Of a stretch of 5,911 nucleotides of DNA, positions 1 through 5,691 are shown one piece after another. Position 1 is the first letter of the stretch. Every line of letters starts with the position of its first letter. The translations under genes were made by a program, and so were the position numbers. The notes under the pieces were generated by a model. The model ran no database searches. It was not told where the DNA came from and saw only the letters and a program-made list of their open reading frames with translations. Origin of the DNA: Bacillota bacterium (lineage in GTDB: Bacteria; Bacillota; Bacilli; Alicyclobacillales; SLC66); the NCBI GenBank assembly GCA_021820825.1, contig JAKADD010000168.1:1-5911 (forward strand), written 5' to 3'.

Positions 1-791
1 ACACTCTCCAGCGTCGCCACAGTATTGCTGGCGTTGATCAGACCTGTGAGCACCGCCGTAATCACAATGCCCCACTGCCAGGCCAAAGGCCCCCACGCAA
101 ACAGCGCGCCCAGGCTGTGAAAGGAGGCGGCCACCGTCGGCGGCGCCGGTTGCAGTCCGAGCCGGTACACAATCCAGCCCAGCGCAATCCCAATCAGGAT
201 GGCAAAGTTGCGAATGGCGCGATGGCCTTTCACGTTCACCACAAGTACAACCACGACCAGCATACAGGATAATGCGGCTGTGGGCAAAACAATTTCAGGT
301 CCATTCGTCAGCCCCAGCATGCCCCGGAAAAAGATCGAGATAAGTTCCGTGGCCAACAGAATCAAAAATACGCTCGTCGCCACGGGAGTGAACCATTTGC
401 GCAGAACCCGTCCCATGCCGAGAGCGCCCAGTATCATGATGCCAAAACCAGACAGGATGATTCCCAGTTCCAGACTGCCGCCCGCGACGGCCAGAGAAAT
501 ACCGGCTTCTCTGGCTCCGGCAATGACGCTCAGCACAACGCCCCACCAGACTCCGGACGGTCCTTCAAGCAGGGGCAGACCGTGGCCAAACAGGACTTGC
601 ATTAGACATACGAGCCCAGTGAGCAAAAAAGAACGCTGCATGAATCCTGCGATCTGTACGGCGTCCATATGCAGCGCCGAGCCCACAGACACGGGAATCA
701 CAACCGTGTTCGCAAACATGAACAAAAGCCACTGCGTCCCCGCCAGCCAGGTCTTGACGCTCAGGACAGGAGCAAAATGCAAACCGTCCAC
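1..791 (-). CDS. NCS2-family nucleobase (purine/pyrimidine) permease, N-terminal 263 residues
   Basis: Read on the minus strand from GTG at 791-789, this frame stays open to the window edge, so the C-terminal part is missing. The protein is strongly hydrophobic, with repeated membrane segments (about residues 20-40, 51-67, 80-92, 107-125, 138-155, 172-187, 195-210, 239-252) and no cleavable signal peptide. It resembles the nucleobase:cation symporter-2 family, which imports uracil, xanthine or other purines across the cytoplasmic membrane with a cation. Family-like stretches are WLLFMFANTVVIPVSVGSAL in the first helix, GLPLLEGPSGVWWG at 71-84 and NASNTVATLES at 253-263. The QH pair common in helix 1 of the family appears as QW (residues 20-21). 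The substrate-specifying helix near residue 300 lies outside the window, so substrate cannot be assigned. The GTG start is chosen because GGAGG sits seven bases upstream. It follows amtB in the same direction, 169 bases away. Confidence 0.85.
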   Translation of the reverse strand, partial: MDGLHFAPVLSVKTWLAGTQWLLFMFANTVVIPVSVGSALHMDAVQIAGFMQRSFLLTGLVCLMQVLFGHGLPLLEGPSGVWWGVVLSVIAGAREAGISLAVAGGSLELGIILSGFGIMILGALGMGRVLRKWFTPVATSVFLILLATELISIFFRGMLGLTNGPEIVLPTAALSCMLVVVVLVVNVKGHRAIRNFAILIGIALGWIVYRLGLQPAPPTVAASFHSLGALFAWGPLAWQWGIVITAVLTGLINASNTVATLES

Positions 792-795
792 AGAA

Positions 796-805
796 CTTCC
801 TCCCC
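796..805 (-). promoter_or_regulatory. Ribosome binding site fixing the GTG start of the permease
   Basis: The minus strand reads GGGGAGGAAG here. Its GGAGG core (803-799) ends seven bases before GTG 791-789. No ATG lies in frame nearby upstream, and the in-frame GTG codons further up (for example 818-816) have no such site. Confidence 0.75.
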
Positions 806-827
806 TATCCCAAACCACTTCTATCAC

Positions 828-851
828 AAAAAATCGCCGCGGGCGAATTTT
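828..851 (-). terminator. Hairpin with T-run: terminator or leader attenuator
   Basis: On the minus strand TCGCC-CGC-GGCGA (846-834) forms a five-pair GC-rich stem. It can be extended by four A:T pairs past a single bulged base, and is followed by six T at 833-828. This is a short intrinsic-terminator shape. It lies 110 bases past the amtB stop and 37 bases before the permease start. It could therefore end amtB transcripts, or act in the permease leader if that gene has its own promoter upstream. No purine riboswitch signature was recognised around it. Confidence 0.45.
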
Positions 852-862
852 CATCACAATTT

Positions 863-893
863 ATTCTATCACAGGGGAAGAAACCAGCCACAA
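863..893 (-). promoter_or_regulatory. Weak candidate sigma-A promoter for the permease
   Basis: The minus strand has TAGAAT (868-863, five of six matches to TATAAT) with TTGTGG (893-888, a poor -35) 19 bases upstream. The -35 overlaps the hairpin downstream of amtB. The match is weak and the permease might be read from the amtB promoter instead. Confidence 0.25.
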
Positions 894-921
894 CATGCGC
901 AAGCGCACACTGTGGCTGGTT
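882..921 (-). terminator. Large inverted repeat downstream of amtB, probable terminator
   Basis: Perfect 11-base arms, AACCAGCCACA at 882-892 and TGTGGCTGGTT at 911-921, enclose an inner dyad TGCGC-AA-GCGCA (896-907). It starts 40 bases beyond the amtB stop. The minus strand continues TTTCTTCC, a poor T-tract, so termination may be partial, or the structure may protect the 3' end of the amtB transcript. Confidence 0.55.
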
Positions 922-960
922 CAGACAGGACCAAGACGTCTAGATTCCAAAAATGTAGCT

Positions 961-2274
961 CTATTCCTTCGCAGGCGCCGTTTCGATGCGCCCAACCTGC
1001 GGCCGCTTCAGACTCTCCATCACACTGGCGGCCGTATCCCAGGTCAGTGTCTCCGGATAGGCGTTCTCATTGTGAAGCACGATATCAAGCCCAATTTTCT
1101 CTTCTTCCTGAGTTACGCGGAGCCCCATCAGAGCGTCAACGGCGGCCAGGAGGATAAACGTCCCCAGACCGGCGAACACCCATGTCGCAGCCACTCCGAT
1201 AGCCTGGATAAGAAGCTGATGCGGGTTTCCATAGAACAACCCGTTGGCCCCCGCAGAGTTGATTGCCACCGTGGCGAAGAGCCCTGTTGAAAGCGCCCCC
1301 CAGGTGCCTCCGATTCCGTGCCCGCCAAACGCGTCCAGCGCGTCGTCATAGCCGAAGCGCCCCTTGAGGATCGTCGATGCAAAGAAACAGATGATTCCAC
1401 CCAGAAATCCGATGATCAGCGATCCACCCACAGTGACAAACCCGCAGGCAGGGGTGATGGCGACAAGCCCCGCAACTGCGCCCGCGCACGCGCCAACGAG
1501 CGTCGCGTGTCCGGTCCGCCACCGCTCCACCAGCATCCAGCCAAGCGCGGAAGCGGCGGTCGCCGTATTGGTCACCAGAAATGCGCTCACGGACAGCGAG
1601 TTTGCGGCCACCGCGCTGCCTGCATTAAAGCCAAACCAGCCAAACCATAAGAGCGCCGTGCCAAGCAGCACCATTGGCACATTATGCGCCTTGATGGAAG
1701 GCGATCCATGCTCGGCCCGTTTACCCAGATAGATGGCGCAGACGAGACCCGACACCCCAGAGCTGATATGCACAACAGTGCCCCCTGCAAAGTCAAGGAT
1801 TCCCATGTTGTGCAGCCACCCGCCAATTCCCCATACCCAATGCGCAAGGGGGTCATAGATCACAGTGGCCCATAACGTGATGAAGAGCAAAAAAGAGGAG
1901 AATTTCACACGCTCGGCTAGTCCACCGACGATCAGAGCCGGTGTGATGATAGCAAACATCATTTGGAAGATTCCATACAGTTCATTCGGAATCGTCGGCG
2001 CATAAGCAGGATCAGGCGCACTCCCCACATGATTGAAAAGCACCCATTGGAGACCGCCGATCACATGCCCGATATCGGGTCCGAACGCCAGACTGTAGCC
2101 GAACAGAACCCATTGCACCGATACGATCAGCACAACAGCGAAAACCTGATACAACGTGGTGATAACGTTTTTGTTACGGACCAGTCCGCCGTAAAAAAAC
2201 GCGAGTCCTGGCGTCATCAGAAGAACGAGCGCCGATGATGCCAGCAACCATGCCATGTCCCCCGAATTAAGCAT
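961..2274 (-). CDS. amtB: Ammonium transporter (Amt/Rh family), complete
   Basis: A 437-residue membrane protein of normal family length that moves ammonium into the cell; about eleven hydrophobic segments are visible, the first at residues 8-30. The landmarks of the Amt pore are all present: Trp148 in HWVWGIGGW at the external recruitment site, the Phe gate (Phe103/Phe107 in IFQMMFAIITP, and the Phe211-Phe216 region of WFGWFGFNAGS), Asp161 and His169 in DFAGGTVVHISSG, and the second pore histidine, His319, in DAFGGHGIGGTWG. The cytoplasmic C-terminus (residues 385-437) has the EEEKIGLD stretch that in this family contacts PII proteins, although no glnK follows. ATG 2274 is supported by AAGGAGGA (2288-2281) six bases upstream. 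A sigma-A promoter and a GlnR/TnrA dyad lie upstream, which fits nitrogen-limited expression as for nrgA of Bacillus. The gene appears intact and functional. Confidence 0.97.
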   Translation of the reverse strand: MLNSGDMAWLLASSALVLLMTPGLAFFYGGLVRNKNVITTLYQVFAVVLIVSVQWVLFGYSLAFGPDIGHVIGGLQWVLFNHVGSAPDPAYAPTIPNELYGIFQMMFAIITPALIVGGLAERVKFSSFLLFITLWATVIYDPLAHWVWGIGGWLHNMGILDFAGGTVVHISSGVSGLVCAIYLGKRAEHGSPSIKAHNVPMVLLGTALLWFGWFGFNAGSAVAANSLSVSAFLVTNTATAASALGWMLVERWRTGHATLVGACAGAVAGLVAITPACGFVTVGGSLIIGFLGGIICFFASTILKGRFGYDDALDAFGGHGIGGTWGALSTGLFATVAINSAGANGLFYGNPHQLLIQAIGVAATWVFAGLGTFILLAAVDALMGLRVTQEEEKIGLDIVLHNENAYPETLTWDTAASVMESLKRPQVGRIETAPAKE

Positions 2275-2297
2275 TCTCGTTCCTCCTTAGGATGTAT

Positions 2298-2316
2298 TAT
2301 GACATCAAGTGTCATA
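2298..2316 (-). repeat. Second dyad overlapping the GlnR-type site in the amtB leader
   Basis: TATGACA (2298-2304) and TGTCATA (2310-2316) form a perfect seven-base inverted repeat around TCAAG. Its right arm is also the left half of the GlnR-type box, so three TGTNA/TNACA half-sites stand in a row between the promoter and the ribosome binding site. In RNA it could form a small hairpin ten bases before the Shine-Dalgarno sequence. Confidence 0.6.
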
Positions 2317-2326
2317 TATAGTTACA
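2310..2326 (-). promoter_or_regulatory. GlnR/TnrA-type operator of amtB
   Basis: TGTCA-TATATAG-TTACA matches the Bacillus GlnR/TnrA consensus TGTNA-N7-TNACA at all fixed positions, with an AT-rich centre. It lies immediately downstream of the amtB -10 box, covering about +1 to +17. A bound dimer there should block initiation, which points to repression (GlnR-like) rather than TnrA-type activation from near -50. Confidence 0.75.
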
Positions 2327-2333
2327 TGAGAAT

Positions 2334-2363
2334 ACTATACAGACTGATCCACTCGTTTGTCAA
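2334..2363 (-). promoter_or_regulatory. Sigma-A promoter of amtB
   Basis: The minus strand has TTGACA (2363-2358, perfect) and TATAGT (2339-2334, five of six) separated by 18 bases. The predicted start of transcription is near 2327, giving a leader of about 53 bases. The strong -35 and the AT-rich surroundings make this the best promoter in the window. Confidence 0.75.
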
Positions 2364-2401
2364 TATCCACTCAAAAATTTGTATAAACATTCAGCCAATC
2401 G

Positions 2402-2456
2402 GGCGATCAGGGAATCAGCAGACAGTCAGCGGCTCATGAGATCACCAGGCGATCAG
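2402..2456. repeat. Short TCAG-rich direct repeats
   Basis: GGCGATCAG occurs at 2402-2410 and again at 2448-2456, the second copy covering the stop codon of the glycosyltransferase. TCAGCGG also occurs at 2426-2432 and 2453-2459, and CTCATGAG (2433-2440) is palindromic. No terminator hairpin with a T-run is visible after the glycosyltransferase stop. Function unknown; may be chance. Confidence 0.35.
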
Positions 2457-3595
2457 CGGATTCTGCTGTACATCCGAATGTATTCCTCCGCCGAACGTTC
2501 CCAACTCCACCGTTCCCGCATCCAGAGCGCCCCCGCAGTTCCATATGTCCGCCTCATGTCCTGATCGCGCGCCAGTTGTGACAGCGCTTTTGCAAACGCA
2601 ACCGGACTCTTGTAGGAAGACACCAGCGTACCGGACCGACCGTTCCCCACACTTTCCCGAATTCCCCAATCGTTGCTGGCGACGACCGGCAGTCCGCAAG
2701 CCTGCGCCTCCAGATTAACCAATCCCAACGCTTCTGGCTGCTGGGAAGGACACAGAAACATATCGGACGCACGATAGAGATCAGGCAACCGCGACCGCTT
2801 CACCATACCGAGCAGGCGAACGGGAACGCCCTTCGCCAGTCTCCGCAGGACCCGCGCATACCTGCTTCCCTGATGCGGACCCGGACCCGCCACCCACAGG
2901 ACGGCCTGCACACCAAACTGCCGCCGGAGCGCGCGCAGCGCTTCGATCGCGATAGCCACGCCCTTGCGTTCAATCACCCGACCCACAAACAGCACGGCAA
3001 TCTCCTGTCTCACACCGAGACGCCTGCGCAGTTCACTCCGCGCCAAGCGTTCCTGGTGTGAAATGCACGGATGAAACAAGTCACAGTCAACCCCCGGATA
3101 GATGACCTGGCAATCACCGGACACACGCGGAAATGAGTCATGCAGCGCATTTTGCAGATAGGAACTGTTGACAACAATCCGGTCTACGGAACCGAGCGCG
3201 CTTGCGGCTGCCGCACGCCCAATGCGTTGCGGCTGCAAAAAGGTCAGCGAGTGCAGGCCAAGCACCAGTCCGCAGGATGGCATCTGCAAGCGCACAGGCT
3301 GCACATGGGCAGGACGGTTGTCCACCTGCACAACCTGCGCAGATGCGCCGGACGATGCGCGCAGATCCTCCAGGACAGCCGTCACATAGCGGCGCCCCGC
3401 CGCCTTTTCCAGTACGGTCCTGCGCTGATAGTGCGGACCGCCGGAAAGCACTTCGCGGCAACCGTATAGACGCGTATCCACACGTTTGCGGAGTGTGCGC
3501 CATAGATCATATAGATAAATCTCTATTGACGTGGATGAGTTCGGCGGCAACGCCGCGCTGCCGGGGGCAATCAGAGTGATTTCTGTCGGCGTCAT
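2453..3595 (-). CDS. GT4 glycosyltransferase, CotSA-like spore coat type
   Basis: A 380-residue GT-B fold enzyme that should transfer a sugar from a nucleotide-sugar donor in the cytoplasm (mother cell if sporulation-specific). The donor-binding half is clear: VLFVGRVIERKG (Arg206, Lys211 for the donor phosphates), a PDLYRASDMFLCPS stretch and the E-x7-E motif Glu288/Glu296 in PEALGLVNLEAQACG. In the N-terminal half, VDNRPAHV, LGLHSLTF, SVDRIVVNSSYL and VIYPGVDCDLFHP resemble, from memory, Bacillus subtilis CotSA (YtxN), a coat glycosyltransferase of about 377 residues. Acceptor and sugar are unknown. The frame is open for a further 203 codons upstream, but ATG 3595-3593 is chosen because GAGGTGG lies seven bases before it, the family starts here (TEITLIAPGS) and the extension would run antisense into the next gene. 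It diverges from the second GT4 gene; a candidate sigma-K promoter precedes it. Confidence 0.9.
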   Translation of the reverse strand: MTPTEITLIAPGSAALPPNSSTSIEIYLYDLWRTLRKRVDTRLYGCREVLSGGPHYQRRTVLEKAAGRRYVTAVLEDLRASSGASAQVVQVDNRPAHVQPVRLQMPSCGLVLGLHSLTFLQPQRIGRAAAASALGSVDRIVVNSSYLQNALHDSFPRVSGDCQVIYPGVDCDLFHPCISHQERLARSELRRRLGVRQEIAVLFVGRVIERKGVAIAIEALRALRRQFGVQAVLWVAGPGPHQGSRYARVLRRLAKGVPVRLLGMVKRSRLPDLYRASDMFLCPSQQPEALGLVNLEAQACGLPVVASNDWGIRESVGNGRSGTLVSSYKSPVAFAKALSQLARDQDMRRTYGTAGALWMRERWSWERSAEEYIRMYSRIR

Positions 3596-3602
3596 GACAG
3601 CG

Positions 3603-3609
3603 CCACCTC
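3603..3609 (-). promoter_or_regulatory. Ribosome binding site deciding the start of the CotSA-like gene
   Basis: The minus strand reads GAGGTGG, seven bases before ATG 3595-3593. This sets the start 203 codons inside the longest open frame and 48 bases downstream of the nearest alternative in-frame ATG (3643-3641). Confidence 0.7.
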
Positions 3610-3643
3610 GATTGGTCTGACATCCGCACCCGTTCGTACGCAT

Positions 3644-3669
3644 TATCGTATGCTGTGTCGCCACCGTGT
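3644..3669 (-). promoter_or_regulatory. Candidate sigma-K (mother-cell sporulation) promoter
   Basis: The minus strand has CATACGATA (3652-3644), a full match to the sigma-K -10 consensus CATAnnnTA and preceded by the favoured G, with AC (3669-3668) 15 bases upstream. CATACGAT is also one base from the sigma-E -10 CATACAAT, but no ATA-type -35 was found. Transcription would begin near 3636, about 40 bases before the glycosyltransferase start. The motif is short, so chance occurrence is possible. Confidence 0.45.
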
Positions 3670-3712
3670 GCGAAATGGCAAGCAGCGCCTGCGGAGAAAG
3701 AGAGTGGGGTAT

Positions 3713-4858
3713 ATGCAGATCGCCGTTCTCACAAATGAATTCGAACCTGTGATCATTGGCGGATTGGGAATCGTCGCAACGCAACTGTCGAATGCACTGC
3801 ACGCACGTGGACATGAACTGCTCGTGATCACCAGAGGAGGAGGAGGAAGCGAGGTCAGCGACCGGGAACAGGGGGGGCTGCGCATCATTCGCTTCCCAAG
3901 CGCATCGGAGTATCATTCCCGCACCCAGCAGCGTCTGTACGCGGGCCCTGTCCTGCACTACCTGCGCCGCCTGCGCAAACGGCCTGACATCATCCATGTG
4001 CACAGCCTTCAGGCTGATGAATTGGCAATCGGCATGCGTGACGCATTTTTCGCCCAGATTATCTACACGTGCCATTCTCTGGTGTCCAAGGAGAATCAGC
4101 CAAAACATCCATCTCCTCATATGGAAATCCGGCAAAAGCGTTTCATGGAAACGGCAGACGCCATCATATCGCCCAGCAAATGGCAGGCTGCGGTTTTGTT
4201 GCAACAGTATCCAGCCGCCCTGAGCAAACTATATGTCGTTCCCAATGGAGTCACGCCACTGTCGGTCTTCACACTGAATGGATTGCGGAGCAAGGAACAA
4301 CTGCTGTTTGCCGGACGATTGGTCCGCCAGAAAGGGGTGGCGGAAGCAATCGCCGCCATCGCCGACTTAAAGAACATGGAACGCCGCGTACGTCTTGACA
4401 TCATCGGGAAGGGAACCTCCAATTACGTAAAATATTTGCAGGCGCTGAGCAGGCGGTTGCACGTATCCAGGAACGTCCGTTTCCTCGGCCAGTGTTCACA
4501 CCAGACCGTACTGCGCCGCATGCGGAGCGCGGGAGCGGTCGTCATGCCCAGCAGAAACGAATCATTTGGGCTGGTTGCGCTTGAAGCGATGGCCACAGGC
4601 ACCCCGCTCGTATCCACACGGGCGGGCGGATTGCGGGATTTTGTCGACGGCGACACGGCCGCGATCATCGAGTCGTCCACGCCGGACGCAATCAGCAAGG
4701 CGGTGGCGCAGGTGTGGCTGCAAAAAGAGCGCACCAGGAAGCGTCAGCGCGCAGCATTTGAACGATCCCTGCACTACACGTGGGATATAGTGGCCAGTCA
4801 GTACGAGACGGTGATGGATGGAACGGCCGTTCGTTATTCTCCCGCACACAATGAATAA
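3713..4858 (+). CDS. GT4 glycosyltransferase (second, divergent)
   Basis: A 381-residue GT-B enzyme if started at ATG 3713, where the typical N-terminus MQIAVLTNEFEPVIIGGLG begins. The upstream in-frame ATG at 3650 would add a basic, arginine-rich 21-residue stretch unlike the family. Visible motifs: the GGLG loop (16-19) near the acceptor/donor cleft, DIIHVHS (92-98), YVVPNGV linker (174-180), LFAGRLVRQKG (Arg202, Lys207) and E-x7-E at Glu283/Glu291 in NESFGLVALEAMATG, all expected of a retaining nucleotide-sugar transferase of family GT4. It is only distantly like its divergent neighbour, so the two probably act on different steps. GGAG at 3693-3696 is distant and GTGGGG (3704-3709) weak as ribosome binding sites. 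Its end overlaps the kinase gene by eight bases (ATGAATAA), indicating co-translation. Sugar and acceptor unknown; spore-surface role inferred from context. Confidence 0.9.
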   Translation: MQIAVLTNEFEPVIIGGLGIVATQLSNALHARGHELLVITRGGGGSEVSDREQGGLRIIRFPSASEYHSRTQQRLYAGPVLHYLRRLRKRPDIIHVHSLQADELAIGMRDAFFAQIIYTCHSLVSKENQPKHPSPHMEIRQKRFMETADAIISPSKWQAAVLLQQYPAALSKLYVVPNGVTPLSVFTLNGLRSKEQLLFAGRLVRQKGVAEAIAAIADLKNMERRVRLDIIGKGTSNYVKYLQALSRRLHVSRNVRFLGQCSHQTVLRRMRSAGAVVMPSRNESFGLVALEAMATGTPLVSTRAGGLRDFVDGDTAAIIESSTPDAISKAVAQVWLQKERTRKRQRAAFERSLHYTWDIVASQYETVMDGTAVRYSPAHNE

Positions 4859-5663
4859 GGGCGTGAAGGCATTGCCAACAGCTCATTGGACGATCGTTGA
4901 CAAGTGGAAGCAGAAACAGCAGGGCCAGGTATGGCGTGTTCGCGATCAGAACGGACGCAGAGGATTCTTCAAGTTTGCCTACCCGGCGCAGTGGTACGAC
5001 GCGGGGCCCATCAGTGGAAATGAATGGTTGGCCAAACAGCTGACGGACCTGCTCTCTGTGCCGAGCGCCCAGGTGGAACTGGCGCAGGTGGAGGACGGAA
5101 ATGAAACCCTGCAGGGCATTGTTTCACTGCCAAACGAGTCTGCCAATCTGCTCTCCTGGAATACGCTTCCGGAGGACGTGCAGAAAAACCCCCAGGGCAC
5201 AGTCCGCAATCTGAAACGGCTTGTCTGCGCCACGATTGCGTTTGATGTATGGGTGACCAACATCGATCGTGCGTCGGGCAAGAATATCATCCTGTATCGG
5301 GCGGCTGACGGAATGTACGACTGGTACCTGATCGACCACGGGTATGCGCTGTATGGCTGCGCCCGCAAATGGAGCGGGCGCAGTTGGCCCAGTAGCCATT
5401 GGCAACAGATCTGGCGGTTTTACCATGTTCCGCGAGGCTGGACACAACTCGCCACACGGCCGGACCTCATGACCATGGCAGCCCGCATTCAGGCAATTCC
5501 AGAGGAAACACTGGCAAATACCGTGAACGGCGTTCCTGATCCGCAGTACACGCCGACAATCCGAAACAGTGTCCTCGCGATGCTCTTACTGCGCAGGCGT
5601 CGTTTGCCTGCCCTTCTGGACGTCTGGCTGAGCTATGAGGGCAACAAGGAGTACCGACTCTAG
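4851..5663 (+). CDS. HipA-like kinase (HipA_2 type), stand-alone
   Basis: A 270-residue protein with the reduced kinase fold of the HipA-like family. Visible elements: GFFKFAY with Lys41 as the likely ATP lysine, NEWLAKQLTDLLSVP (57-71) resembling the helix after the P-loop region, the catalytic-loop motif FDVWVTNIDRASGKNIIL (Asp139, Asn145), and LIDHGYAL (Asp162) in the place of the DFG metal-binding aspartate. Such proteins are predicted protein or small-molecule kinases; the target is unknown. The short form lacks the N-terminal subdomain of Escherichia coli HipA, and no hipB-like DNA-binding partner is adjacent, so it is not a HipBA toxin-antitoxin pair. ATG 4851 overlaps the previous stop (ATGAATAA) and suits translational coupling; in-frame ATG 4818 (11 residues longer) and GTG 4863 are alternatives, none with a good ribosome binding site. 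A YheC/YheD-like gene follows 28 bases later. Confidence 0.85.
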   Translation: MNKGVKALPTAHWTIVDKWKQKQQGQVWRVRDQNGRRGFFKFAYPAQWYDAGPISGNEWLAKQLTDLLSVPSAQVELAQVEDGNETLQGIVSLPNESANLLSWNTLPEDVQKNPQGTVRNLKRLVCATIAFDVWVTNIDRASGKNIILYRAADGMYDWYLIDHGYALYGCARKWSGRSWPSSHWQQIWRFYHVPRGWTQLATRPDLMTMAARIQAIPEETLANTVNGVPDPQYTPTIRNSVLAMLLLRRRRLPALLDVWLSYEGNKEYRL

Positions 5664-5675
5664 GATATGGTTCAC

Positions 5676-5681
5676 AGGAGG
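5676..5681 (+). promoter_or_regulatory. Ribosome binding site fixing the GTG start of the ATP-grasp gene
   Basis: AGGAGG lies ten bases before GTG 5692. The in-frame GTG at 5683 is only one base from it and so is unlikely to be used. Confidence 0.65.
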
Positions 5682-5691
5682 AGTGGGGTCA

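Noticed and set aside
792..880. Purine riboswitch in the permease leader
   Set aside because: The conserved purine-aptamer core sequences are not present, and the space before the hairpin is too short for the aptamer.
199..1290. Plus-strand open frame of 363 codons
   Set aside because: It runs antisense across both the permease and amtB, has low-complexity Thr/Pro/Arg/Ser composition with no recognisable domain, and spans the intergenic hairpins. It is a shadow of the minus-strand genes.
3640..3653. Dyad GCAT-N6-ATGC in the divergent region as an operator
   Set aside because: Only four-base arms, and the sequence coincides with the candidate sigma-K -10 box, which explains it better.
3596..4204. 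203-codon N-terminal extension of the minus-strand glycosyltransferase
   Set aside because: It is antisense to the second glycosyltransferase and not family-like, and a good ribosome binding site supports the start at 3595. The open frame is a by-product of GC-rich coding on the other strand.
3713..4858. Glycogen/starch synthase (GT5), suggested by the GGLG motif
   Set aside because: Length (381 residues), the E-x7-E motif and the overall pattern fit GT4. The longer N-terminal domain and the KxGGLGDV signature of glycogen synthase are absent.
4851..5663. HipBA toxin-antitoxin module
   Set aside because: No hipB-like helix-turn-helix gene lies upstream or downstream within the window, and the kinase is coupled to a glycosyltransferase and an ATP-grasp gene.
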